64,000 nucleotides of DNA from Selaginella moellendorffii (Eukaryota; Streptophyta; Lycopodiopsida; Selaginellales; Selaginellaceae), in NCBI RefSeq assembly GCF_000143415.4, contig NW_003314308.1:1034654-1098653 (forward strand). Reading direction: 5' to 3'. The position numbers and the translations under genes are program-made. The notes under the pieces are model-generated. The model did not search any database, had not been told where the DNA came from, and saw only the letters and a program-made list of their open reading frames with translations. Below, piece after piece: positions 43,198-53,444 of this stretch (position 1 is its first letter; each line of letters begins with the position of its first letter).

Positions 43198-45012
43198 ATG
43201 TTGGCTGCTGTCATCGTTGTTCCAGTTGCGACGACCTTCGTTGCAAATCCTTGGAGCAGAAATAGAGCCAGGTGTCCGGCTTTAGTTTCAGCTCCATGGC
43301 TGGCTGGGGCAGCAGCCAGCCGGACAGCTACACAGGTTTTGGGTTCGCAACACATCGCACAACAGGCTAGACAGCAGGAAGAGGAGGACGAAGAGGACTA
43401 CGGTGCACAGAAAGAAGACTATGAGGATGTCGAGGATGAAGAAGATGCGGCCGATGAGCTGGGGAAGATTTACGAAAAGGATGAAGCCCGGCTGGCTGGT
43501 GTAGATTTTAGCGCTGCCCAGCAGCTGTTGGAGGCTATTTGCGAGCTCAAAGACGAGCAATACATTCGCGTCCAGAGAATTGTGAGAGGATGGCTCAGGT
43601 CGAGAGACGTGGAAGTGGGGAAGCACGAGTTTGTATACGTGATGAGGCGACTGAGAAAGCGCAAGAGAGTCAAGCATGCACTAGAGGTACTGAGTGTTTC
43701 TATTTTTTTCCTTTGAAGATGGATTGTTTTCTTTTCTTTTCAGATTGCGGACTGGATGGCTCTCTCGAGACCAAGACCCTTCACTCTAACTACGAAGGAC
43801 AATATTTTTCGAATGGACCTGGCTTCTCGCTGCGGATCTGTTGGCAAGGCCGAGAGGATCTTTGAGCGTCTCGCACCAGAGCACAGGTCCGAAGTTGCTT
43901 ACAACGCTCTTCTTCTCAGCTACACCAAGAAAAAAAAACGGGGACGGGCCGAGAGACTTTTCAAAGAACTCAAAGCCACTGGTACCATCTCGTCATGCTA
44001 CAGCCTGAACCTCCTGGCTTCGATGTATCGCCAGCTCCGCCTAGACGCGGAAGTTCTTATGTTGGCAAAGGAAGCACAGAAGTTGGGAGTTGAGCTCGAT
44101 ATGTGCTTCTACAACCTCCTCCTTCCAGCAAAGTTTAGAGTCCAGGGCCTGGAAGACGTTGAGAAGCTCTACGCTACAATCACTTCTCCCAGGGACAGGA
44201 CACGGTTCTTCACTTGCCTGGCCATGGCAAACATTTACGTCTCGGCTGGGAGGAACGACAAAGTGCTAGAGATGCTGGAGCTAATCGACCAAGGAATGGA
44301 AGCAGGGACGATAGTAAAGCAGCGCAGGAGATACAACGTCCTCATTTCCATGTACGCTTCGCTCGAAGACGGTGCTCGGGTGGAGAGGACGTGGGAGAGG
44401 CTTAAGCAGCAGCGACAGCCAAACACCGAGGACTACTGCTGCATCATCCGAGCCTGGGGGAAGCTTGGACACGTCGTCAGAGCCGAGACGATCTTCCAGG
44501 TAGCCGAAGCCAACGAGAAGAGCCTCAAGTACTCGACGGTGTTTAACGCCATGATGTTCGTCTACTCGGTCGCGGGGATGCGCGAAGAGGCCGAGGGGCT
44601 GGTCCGGAGGATGGAGTACGAGCTGGGTGTGAAGCTGGATCCGTGGTGCTACCACCATCTAGTGCTGCTCTACGCCAAGGCCGGAGACATCGGAAAGATG
44701 CTATCGACTTTGAGAGCTGCTCAAGCCTGTGGGAAGAAAGAGCGGCGATTCACGCCGCTGGCGGCTACTCTGTGGGCTGCTCTCAACACTCTGGCGGATG
44801 CCGGGGACGTGGATACCGCCGAGGAGACGCTGACGAGGTGGAAGAGGTCGGGCTACCGGGTTACCACGGGGTTGTATAACAGGCTACTCAGGGCACACTT
44901 GGTTGCGGCCAGGCCAACGGAGAGATTCGTGGAGAGGATGCTTGCGGATGGAGTCGTGCCCAATGGTGAGACGGAGAAGCTGTTCAATGAGCTCAAGATG
45001 AAACTATCGTAA
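43198..45012 (+). CDS. P-class PPR protein (family with conserved intron)
   Basis: Exons 43198-43686 and 43744-45012 give 585 residues. I chose the ATG at 43198 because a strong acceptor (TTCTTTCTTGCAG) ends 3 bp before it; an in-frame ATG at 43162 would lie inside that intron. A very acidic tract (EEEDEEDYG...EDVEDEEDAADE) follows the presequence. The phase-0 intron is 57 bp and precedes IADWMALSRP. P-type repeats follow (VGKAERIFERLA, VAYNALLLSYTKKKKRGRAE, EDVEKLYATI, HVVRAETIFQVAE, REEAEGLVRRMEYELGV). No E/DYW tail. It is nearest to the gene at 38798. Confidence 0.9.
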
Positions 45013-45268
45013 GCATCGTATCAAGTTTACATGGTGAAGGAGTGATGAACAGAATGTTAGCGAAGAACTTTGGTGGTGGAGATCCAAGTGTTGCAAAGAA
45101 CGCAAAGAATGGAAATACAATTTAGAGAATGAGAGAACAAGGAGGCCTTGTTCTTCATCTCTATATACAAGAACACCTTAAATTCTTCTTCACTGGAATA
45201 TTTAAGCATATTCTACACAAAGGGTTTAGGGTTTATCACTGTAAGAGGAATATTCTCTAAATATCCCC
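45013..45268. other. Convergent intergenic region
   Basis: 256 bp between the stop codons of two convergent PPR genes; presumably both 3' untranslated regions. Nothing else seen. Confidence 0.5.
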
Positions 45269-47420
45269 CTAGTTGAAAACTTCTAGCTTCTTGAGAAGTT
45301 TGTGAGTAGTCTCGTTGGGCTCCAGCTTGGCCTCCTTGATGCGATTCTCGATCCCCCAAGCCGGCTTCTGGCACCTCCGGTACACCTTGAGCAGCGCATT
45401 GAAGAGCCTGATATCGTAAGGATAGTGCTTCGTCTTGAGCACCTTCTCCACCATCTCCTCGGCTTTCTCCAGCTCCTTCTTCCCGGCGTAGGCCTCCAGC
45501 AGCGTCAGCACCGTGACGAAGAGTGGATTCTTGAAGCCTTTGGCCAGGCCTTTCTCCTCCGCCTCGCTAAACTTCTCCGTGGCCTTGACGAACTGGTGCC
45601 TGTTCACGTAGCCGGACACCAGGTAGTGGTAGCCCTTGAATCCCAGCTTGTACCGCAGCTCCTCCATCTTCTTGGCCGTTCTCTCAGCGTCGTTCATGAG
45701 GCCGTTCATGCAGTAGACTTTGAGCATCGTGAAGCACTGCCTCTCCGAGAGCTTCTGATTCTGAGCTTCCAGTTGCTTGCAAATCTCCTCGAACTGCTTC
45801 ATCTCGCCGTTCATGCCGAAGGACTCGATCGCCGCCAGGAAGTAGGACTCGGGCATGTACTCGGCCACTCGCTTCTGCTCCCTCCAGAGCCTCTCCACGT
45901 CCTTCTTCTTTCCCATGGCGCCGTAGAGCCGGATCAGGTTCCTCCACTCGAAGCCTGTTGGTATCTTGTCCACGTCCAGGAAGAACTCCTCGATCGTGTC
46001 CTCCAGATCGTCCATCCCGAGCGCGTCCCGGCTCTTCAGCAGGTTCAAGTACGTGAAGGCGTCGGGAGCGACGTTGGACTTGTCCTTGAGCTCCGCAAAC
46101 ATCTCCTTGGCCTCGTCGATTAGGCCCATCCGGAGGTACATGGCGATGACGAGGTTGTAAGAGTAGGAATTGGTGATGAGAACCAGCTCCTTCATCTGCT
46201 TCAAGACGTCTAGAGCTCTTTCTTTCCTGTGGGCCGTCGCAAAGGCCTGGAGGAGCAGGACGTAGCACGTCTCAGTCTTGTCCTGGATCCGGTTGAAGCA
46301 AGTCAGCACTTTGTCCACCTTCAGCTCTCGAGTGTGGAAATCCATCCGGACCAAGTGATCGAAGTCCGTCAGCTGGAATGGCTTCTCCACGATGACCCAG
46401 TTCATGAGCTGGAAGGAAAAGAAAAACGTAAGAACGAAGCGAGAAGAAAACAAAGTTGGATCGAGCAAAGAGAGCGGAGAAAACAAAGCTGGATCGAACA
46501 AAGAGAGGAGGAAAGCAAAGTTGGATCAACCAAAGAAAGGGGAGAAAACAAAGTTGGATCGAGCAAAGCGAGCGGAAAGTTGAATAGCGCAAAGAGAGGA
46601 AAAAACAAAGCTGGCTAGAGCAAAGAGAGAGGAGAAACCAAAGTTGGATCAAGCGAAGAGAGGAGAAAGTAAAGTCGGATCGTGCAAAGAGTGGAGATAA
46701 CAAAGACTGAAAAGACTGAAGCAAAGACTGAAAAGAAAACAAAGTTGGATCGAGCAAAGAGAGAGAGGAAAAACCAAAGTTGGATCAAGCGAAGAGAGCG
46801 GATCGTGCAAAGAGAGGAGATAACAAAGTTTGAAGCAAAGACTGAAAAGAAAACAAAGTTGGATCGAGCAAAGAGAGAGAGAGAGAGAGAGAGGAGAAAC
46901 CAAAGTTGGATCGAGCAAGAGAGAGCGAACTTACTTTCATTCCTTGGAAGTAGAACATCCGAGCGTGGAGCCGGATGATGAGCTTGTAGATCACATCCCT
47001 TGTGACGAGATTGCCTTCGCTTTGCCAATCCTTGAGCGCTGCAACGATGTCTCTATAGTTGCTTGGCTCGGCCTTTTTCCAAATCGCGTCTATGTGAGAC
47101 TGCAGTGTACCGCTCGACGGTGGGATGGGAATCAGCGGCATCCGTGGCTCCCGCATTTCGTGTTCCACGAAGAATTTCTCCAGGGAGCGATCGTCCAGGG
47201 GTAGGACATGGAGCGCTCGCGTTCCTGGCGCTAGCACTCGCGCTGCTGGGGAGAAAACCCAGTGCCGGTTCACTGGCACGATCGATCGAGCCGGGACAGC
47301 GATTCTTGCTCCAGAGCTAGACAATGCTGGTTCTGGCGCCGCGATTGCGCTCGCGAAATGCCGCCTGTAGAAGAGAGGAGCTAGAGAGAATGCGAATGCA
47401 AGACGAGGAGGACGTACCAT
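45269..47420 (-). CDS. P-class PPR protein (family with conserved intron)
   Basis: Exons 47420-46935 and 46408-45269 give 541 residues from MVRPPRLAFAFSLAPLFYRR, a good organellar presequence. An in-frame ATG at 47546 would add 42 residues but would overlap the divergent gene's first exon, so I prefer 47420. The phase-0 intron precedes LMNWVIVEKP and, at 526 bp, is the longest of the family because it holds a minisatellite. P-type repeats follow (KVDKVLTCFNRIQDK, YSYNLVIAMYLRMGLIDEAKE, LFNALLKVYRRCQKP). No E/DYW tail. Confidence 0.9.
46430..46925. repeat. Intronic purine-rich minisatellite
   Basis: Roughly 15 imperfect copies of a unit of about 30-36 bp built around ACAAAGTTGGATCGAGCAAA and GAGAGGAG. 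It fills nearly the entire intron of the PPR gene at 45269 and ends in a short (GA)n run near 46880. Because units often conserve frame, the minus strand shows spurious reading frames repeating LDPTLF. Confidence 0.9.
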
Positions 47421-47493
47421 CGCCGCGCTTGGCGTCCCAGCCGATGCATCGCTGATAAACCCTAAACCCGGCCGGATTTTAGGGTTCTTGGGG
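47421..47493. promoter_or_regulatory. Divergent promoter between two PPR genes
   Basis: Only 73 bp separate the two start codons. It contains AAACCCTAAACCC and, 20 bp on, TTTTAGGGTTC: telobox-like elements in both orientations. Confidence 0.55.
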
Positions 47494-49173
47494 ATGGGAG
47501 CTGGAAGAGCGACGCTGCGTATCGCCAGGGCTGCGAGGTAAGACACCGATCACTAGTATGAGAGTGTAACTCGCTCACTTGCTCCTCCAGATTTCTTCTC
47601 AGGCCGGCAGCGAGCACGCCTATCGCTCGACCAAGAGCGGCATTCTCGTTTCTTGGCGAAAGGAATGTGGAGACAGTAGCCAGGGGTTGGATGAGCTCTG
47701 GATTCTATCTCCAGCAGCAGCGGCATTACACCGACGATGTGGAGTTCCAGGATGCTGGGGACGATCTCGTGGTTTACGATCCAAGAGCGTCGCGGAGGTC
47801 TCAAGGGAGCGGTGACGCTCTTGAGGACCTGTGGACAAAAGTGGATTACTCACAGGATCCAGTGTTGGGGATCAAACAGTGGGAGAGATCCGGCAACAAG
47901 CTCACGAGATCGATGCTCGCTATGCTTCTTCAAAGAATGAGGTGCCGACGAATGCACACCAAGTCCGTCCAGGTGAGACCTCTCAAGTTACTTGTTCTTC
48001 TCGCTCAAGAGTGATCGATCGGTTTTTTTTTCTTGTGGATAGATTCTTTCATGGCTCGTCGAGAAAAAACCCATCGAGGTGACCGAAGGAGACTACGAGC
48101 AGCTGGTCACCTTGGCTTGCCGCGACTCGGACTATGAGACCGCAGAGAAGTATTTCTATAGTCTCCCGAGTCACTTGAGCAAGTGGCCAGCGTTTTCGGC
48201 GCTCGTCGCCGGCTACGCATCCAGGAACTTGATGGCAAAGGCCGAGAACTTGATGAGAACGGGGACCTCGCCTCTGCCGCAGCCATACTCGGCGATGATT
48301 CTCATGTACATCCGGAGGGCCGAGTACCAGAAGATCGTCAAGATCTACAAGAGTATGAAGGCGGACGGGATAGAGCCCAACGTGATAACTTACGCGGTGC
48401 TGCTGAAGTTCAAGGACAGGATCGGGCCGATCAAAGGACTGGAACAAGACGTTGAGGACGCGCTGGGAAAGATCAAACTCAGTGAGATGTGCGCTGCGAA
48501 GAGGCCAGCGATTGCCGGGAACATGATGCACTGCTACGCGATGCTTGGGAAGCTGGACAAAGTGGAAGAAGTGTGGCAGCAAATGGACCAAGAGCGTCGG
48601 CTCCCAGAAGGTTTCTTCGTCATGGCAATTGAGTCTCTTGCGCTACTGGGACAAGTGACCAAAGCTGAGAAGGTTGCACAGATGAAACCAACCGCGAACG
48701 TCCAGGCTCGGCTCTTACAGGCACTGGCTCGTCACTTCGCCAAGCAAGGAAACATGAAGAGAGTGGAGGAAATGCTGGGCCGTGCCGACAGATACGAGCT
48801 GACACCATCTTTCGGGATTTACAACTATCTCGTCACCGGGTACTTGGCCAGGAAGGACCCCCAGACTGCGGCCTCGAGGATGAGATTGGCGTTGAAAGTG
48901 GTGACCGAAGAGCGAGCAGTGCCATCTTATGCCGCTGTCACGGGATTGCTTCCATATCTAGCAGCGGAGAAAGACGTGACGACTGCCGAGCAAATGGTGC
49001 GGAGGTATAGAGGCTGGACGGATGACAACTTCCACAAGCTGCTCCTTAATGTCTATGTAGAAGCTGGGAAAGGACCGTCTCCGGACATAAAGTCGAGGTT
49101 CAGGCGCCTTCCCTGCGTTGGTCACGTCGAAGCCAGGCGGCTGGCTATCAAGGCCTTCGCGTTAGAACCATAG
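47494..49173 (+). CDS. P-class PPR protein (family with conserved intron)
   Basis: Three exons (47494-47537, 47591-47972, 48043-49173) close to 518 residues. The first intron splits the presequence (MGAGRATLRIARAARFLLRP), and the second is the family's phase-0 intron, before ILSWLVEKKP. P-type repeats follow (YETAEKYFYSLP, LMAKAENLMRTG, YSAMILMYIRRAEYQK, LDKVEEVWQQMD, MKRVEEMLGRAD). It is most similar to the gene at 29082 (RRYRG.TD...LLL..YV.A at the C-terminus). Its last 200 codons and 3' flank are duplicated at 51099-51815. Confidence 0.9.
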
Positions 49174-50287
49174 CCATTGCTGCGGTGATACTACGACTAC
49201 TGGTAACTATACCCGTCTCTCTTTAGCCGGCTGGTCCTGACTCTTTTGTTCAAATCCAGGAGTACTTTTCTTCTCTTTGCGATGTCAAACGGACCTCGTA
49301 GCTGCGGTTATGCGCATTACCCATCGACCGAAGTTAGTAACGAAGATCTGACGGCTGCGGATGTTCCTGATTGGATCCGACGGCTCCCGGCGGTGTAATA
49401 AATTGCCATCTGAAATAGACATGACCTAGGGTTACAACAGAGATGGGGAGATGGGGAGACGGTGATGTATGTGCGTACGCCTCGATGTGCGATCATGTTA
49501 TGTAATTAGCGTCTTGTGATTCTGGCAGTCATAAATCATGACGGTGGTTTGGAAGATTTCGATTCAGGTATCAAATTGTGGATTCTCTTAGATCCTGGCC
49601 AAAGGTGTCCTTAGAGGAGGCAGAAAAGAGCGAGGCTGGTGGAAAGAGGCCAAGAATCGAGGCGCCAGCGGTAGGCAAGGCTCCAAGAATCGAGGCGCCA
49701 GTGGCAGACAAGGCTCCAAGAATCGAGGCGCCAGCAGAAAAAAGTGTCGAGGCACCAGCAAACATCGGCAAGCAAGACCCTTGACGAGCAGGTGTTGCTA
49801 CTTTCAGACGGCTCTTTGCATCTATCAGGTCAGATAGTGGATAAGTGGATAAGAAAGCATCTGCGATGCAGCTGATGGATGTGAAGCAGTATATATGGGA
49901 TGCTCTCTAGGGTCTTACCAAGCAACAGCTGCCAGGTCACTTCATAGCACAGCAGGAGGCCGGAGGAAAGTTCCAAAGCCTCGTTGTTTGCCTGGATTCA
50001 CTGCAAAAATAGGTGAATGAGATTCAACCTCGTCTCCAAGTGCTAAATGAGATTCAACCTCATCTCCAAGTGCTAGAGGATTGGATAGGATATTCAAAGC
50101 CTAGACTCTACGAGGTACTGGGGATCAATCAGTTCACTACAGCTGCTGAGATTTGGACGTTGTGGCAAGCTTCTTTTCTTACTTCACAAAGGAAGCCATA
50201 CAGAAGTTCTTGACGAGCTGGTGGATTGCAAGTCTACAGGGCTTAGGAAGTTGAAGCCATACAGCTCCTATGACAAAGCTGCCATAA
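49174..50287 (+). other. Decayed coding-like sequence, family not recognised
   Basis: On the plus strand 49860-50290 keeps stretches of open frame broken by stops (LTKQQLPGHFIAQQEAGG, EDWIGYSKPRLYEVLG, TTAAEIWTLWQASFL). These look like the remains of one protein or a retroelement gag, which I cannot name. A 30-bp tandem duplication (AATGAGATTCAACCTC...) lies at 50017-50080. A short frame at 49578-49784 is largely repeat. Confidence 0.4.
49645..49742 (+). repeat. Three 33-bp tandem repeats
   Basis: Three copies of a unit containing CCAAGAATCGAGGCGCCAG. In the open frame they read PRIEAPA each time. Confidence 0.85.
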
Positions 50288-50911
50288 GCTAGAGTCCACA
50301 CAATGGGGATTTTGGACATTCTTGAATGGGCTTCATCTTCCTTGACTACTGCAACCTTCTCAGTGGATAGATCGAACATACAGTTGAAAAAGATAAGAGA
50401 TGTCAGAGCTCTAGCAGAAGATTCGTGTCTTGTTTGATATTCAGGGTCATGCTCACATTATTCCGGAGTTCAAGTATATCACTGACACTTTCTACCCTTT
50501 GTTTAACTGGTACGCGACGAAGTTGGGGATCAAAGTATTTGAGATCTGTGGCAAGAATAAGTTGGTGGATGAAGATGCAAGTGTCACTTATGAGTTTGTG
50601 GAGGGGAAGTGGACGAAGATTTGTGTTTTCATCCACCAACTTGTTTTTACCGTAGATTTTAAACACTTTGATCCCCAACTTCATTGCGTACTAATTAAAC
50701 AAAAGGTAGAAAGTGTCAGTGATATACTTGAACTCTGGAATAGTGTGAGCATGACTGTGAATCATCGAATAAAACACAAATCTTCTGCTGGAGTTTTGAC
50801 ATTTCCATCTTCTTCAATTGTATGTCCAATCTATCCACTGAAAAACTTGTAGTAATCGAGGAAGAAGAAGTCCATTCAAGAGTGTCCAAGATCCTATTGT
50901 GTGCACTCATG
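50288..50911. repeat. Long inverted repeat, 0.3-kb arms with 29-bp loop
   Basis: 50288-50583 is matched by the reverse complement of 50613-50911 along almost its whole length. Paired landmarks are GGACATTCTTGAATGGGCTTC with its mate near 50875, CAGTGGATAGAT with 50835, AGCAGAAGATT with 50783, TCAAGTATATCACTGACAC with 50718, and GTTGGTGGATGAAGA with 50636. Roughly 85% identity by eye. A transcript would fold into one hairpin. One arm reads RILDTLEWTSSSSITTSF...VDRLDIQL, so the arms may derive from a duplicated protein-coding fragment. Confidence 0.9.
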
Positions 50912-51098
50912 GAGATAGTTTTGTTTTTGAATCCTCACAACCTTGTTCATTCATTCTAGGGTTTTGGGAGCCACATGCTCGCTCTTGGTCTCTCCTATCT
51001 TGGTACAGCATGTGGGAGTGAGCGACAGACTGCGTCGACTGAAAGTAAGTACTTGATTCTTGAACGAACATCTGTTGTTCTGACAAGTTTTTTGTGTT

Positions 51099-51678
51099 GT
51101 TGGACAAAGTGGAAGAAGTGTGGCAGCAAATGGACCAAGCTCCCAGAAGGTTTCTTCGTCATGGCAATTGAGTCTCTCGCGCTACTGGGATAAGTGACCA
51201 AAGCTGACCACAAACGTCCAGGCTCGGCTCTTACAAGCACTGGCTCGTCACTTCGCCAAGCAAGGAAACATGAAGAGAGTGGAGGAAATGCTGGGCCTTG
51301 CCGATAGATACGAGCTGACACCATCTTTCGGGATTTACAACTATCTCTTCACCAGGTACTTGGCCAGGAAGGACCCCCAGACGGATGAGATTGGCGTTGA
51401 AAGTGGTGACCGAAGAGCGAGCAGTGCCATCTTATGCCGCTGTCACGGGATTGCTTCCATATCTAGCAGCGGAGAAAGACGTGACGACTGCCGAGCAAAT
51501 GGTGCGGAGGTATAGAGGCTGGACGGATGACAACTTCCACAAGCTGCTCCTTAATGTCTATGTAGAAGCTGGGAAAGGACCGTCTCCGGACATAAAGTCG
51601 AGGTTCAGGCGCCTTCCCTGCGTTGGTCACGTTGAAGCCAGGCGGCTGGCTATCAAGGCCTTCGTGTTAGAACCATAG
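51099..51678 (+). pseudogene. Truncated duplicate of the PPR gene at 47494
   Basis: Matches 48557-49173 from LDKVEEVWQQMD to the stop codon, and the similarity runs on through the 3' flank to about 51815. It carries an 8-bp deletion near 51138, a CAA to TAA stop after ESLALLG, a larger deletion near 51208 and another near 51382. The last 97 codons are open but have no start or 5' half. Confidence 0.9.
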
Positions 51679-51946
51679 CGATTGCTGCGGTGATACTACG
51701 ACTACTGGTAACTATATCCGTCTCTCTTTTGCCGGCTGGTCCTGACTCTTTTGTTCAAATCCAGGAGTACTTTTCTTCTCTTAGCGACGTCAAACGGACC
51801 TCCTCGTAGCTGCGGTTATGCAAGTTCTTATTGAGACGAATGGCCGAGGTCTACAAAACCGAGCAAACCAGCTTGCCTTGGCTGAAGTGATCATCATACA
51901 AGCGGCTGCCGATAAGATTTCAAGGAGAAGAGAGCTGTACAGGGAG

Positions 51947-53020
51947 CTAGAGCTGGCCCGTCCCGAGTGGACGTCTGGAGCTGTCCCCCGAGGCCCACGC
52001 ACGGTAGTCCTTTTCAAGCTGCAAGGCATCAAACACAAATGATGTTTTACGAAGATGAGAGAATCTGGACAGCACCTGGCTCAAAAATCGAGGAAGCATG
52101 ACGCGCAGGACTTGGCCGAGCACTTGGTTCCCGGTCGATTCTATCGCTTGGACTGGAATAGCTCGAAAGGCAAAAGGCACCTCTATCGTCACCTGCGAGG
52201 ATATATTATCAAGCCGGGACTTGCAGCGAGCAACTTTACCTCGATGGTTGCATCCGAGATGAGCTTCCGGGACTTCGGTGATCTGCCGCTGTTCTTCCAC
52301 GACACTCTATTCTCCATGGACGCTGGAGCACAGCCGAGAGTTACTGACAGGGCCGGGAAGAAATAACGAAGATGCTACCATCATACCTGAGAACTTTTGG
52401 TTCTGCGCGACTACTATTGGAGAACCTTCGAGCTGATGAGGATCGGGGTGTTTAGAATTCGACCGTGGGGAGCAGCAGAGAGTCTACTTACAGTGCATGA
52501 CAAGAGCTTGATGATGCAACCATCGGGCTGTTCTTCGACGGTGACAACGAGCACCGGACAAACTTCGAAGGCGAAGAACTTGAGCTTGTGGACGTAGCAC
52601 TTGAAGGTATTGTCGTCCACTCTCTCGATACGCTGCGCATCTAACACCGAGTACTGGCTTGCAGGAAGACTCATATACTCGGCTGGGAAGAACGAAGAAC
52701 AAGAAGGAAAGAAAGATGAGAGGCTTGTCAGGCATGGACATTCTTCGCCGAGTACCTAGAGGGCGATGGGTCTCCTCGAGAAGGTAACTCTCGCTCGCTC
52801 GCCCGACTAACCTTGCCCGTGGCTCTGATCTCGCGAGATCGCCAGGGACGTCGACCGCTGCCGCGATTCTCCCGTGCTGCCGCTGCCGCTTCCTCCTCCG
52901 CGATGCAAAGCTTGGAGGACCCAGCTTGAGCGCTTCCAATCCAAGCTTTTCGGGAGAAGACAAGGCAATGTGATGGTGGCTCCGAGACTCCAGGGAGGAG
53001 AAGAGGCTCCAGCACGCCAT
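51947..53020 (-). CDS. DUF1997 family protein, six exons
   Basis: Exons 53020-52756, 52682-52492, 52432-52387, 52343-52240, 52192-52076 and 52018-51947 close exactly to 264 residues, with all introns GT-AG and 48-103 bp. Diagnostic plant DUF1997 motifs are spread across exons: EYMSLPASQYSVLD, RIERVDDNTFKCYV, FEVCPVLVV.VEEQPDGC, LEGSPIVVAQN, ENRVSW, VTIEVPFAFRAIPV, IESTGNQVLGQVLRVMLPRF and SSRRPLGTGQL. The function of the family is unknown; plant members are usually predicted to be plastid-targeted, consistent with the serine/arginine-rich first 45 residues. The split into short exons hides it from simple frame scanning. It lies next to the PPR duplicate. Confidence 0.92.
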
Positions 53021-53444
53021 GCCCTTCGTGGATTTGCTGGAGAGTTCGATACCTCTGAGAGTTTTAATGGTAAAAAGTTAAAAGTTAAAAAGTAGAAAGG
53101 CTTAGATGAATCTTTACCTTTTAGCAAAATAGAATTGTCCCTGGAATATTCTTGACGAAAACTGGGCTTATAAACCCTAAAATATATTTGCGCGATTTCT
53201 CCTGAGCTCCAATCGGTGTATCTCAGTGGCTGCGAGTTCACATCGCCGTCCACGACCTTTGCGGCTTGCGCGGCTTCGATCTTAGGGTTTTTGAGAGGCA
53301 AGGATTTCCAGCAGCGATCTTCTCTCGTCAGCGCCTTCATCCGCGGCTTCCACAGCGATCTAGGACGATCCACAAAATGTAGGTGCGAACTAGCAATCTA
53401 GGATGATCCACAGGAGGATGGAGGCAAGGTCGTGGATTCTGGCG
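53021..53444. other. Upstream region of the DUF1997 gene
   Basis: Two telobox-like boxes (AAACCCTAAAA near 53170; TTAGGGTTTTTG near 53285) suggest a promoter or 5' leader. No additional gene seen. Confidence 0.45.

Noticed and set aside
46430-46925. CRISPR-like array
   Set aside because: Units have no distinct repeat and spacer parts; this is an imperfect minisatellite in a plant intron.
46402-47028. Minus- and plus-strand reading frames of 60-160 codons repeating LDPTLF or lysine/glutamate
   Set aside because: They are translations of the intronic minisatellite of the PPR gene at 45269.
52055-52366. Plus-strand 103-codon open frame
   Set aside because: It lies antisense to exons 3-5 of the DUF1997 gene, whose six exons close perfectly with conserved motifs.
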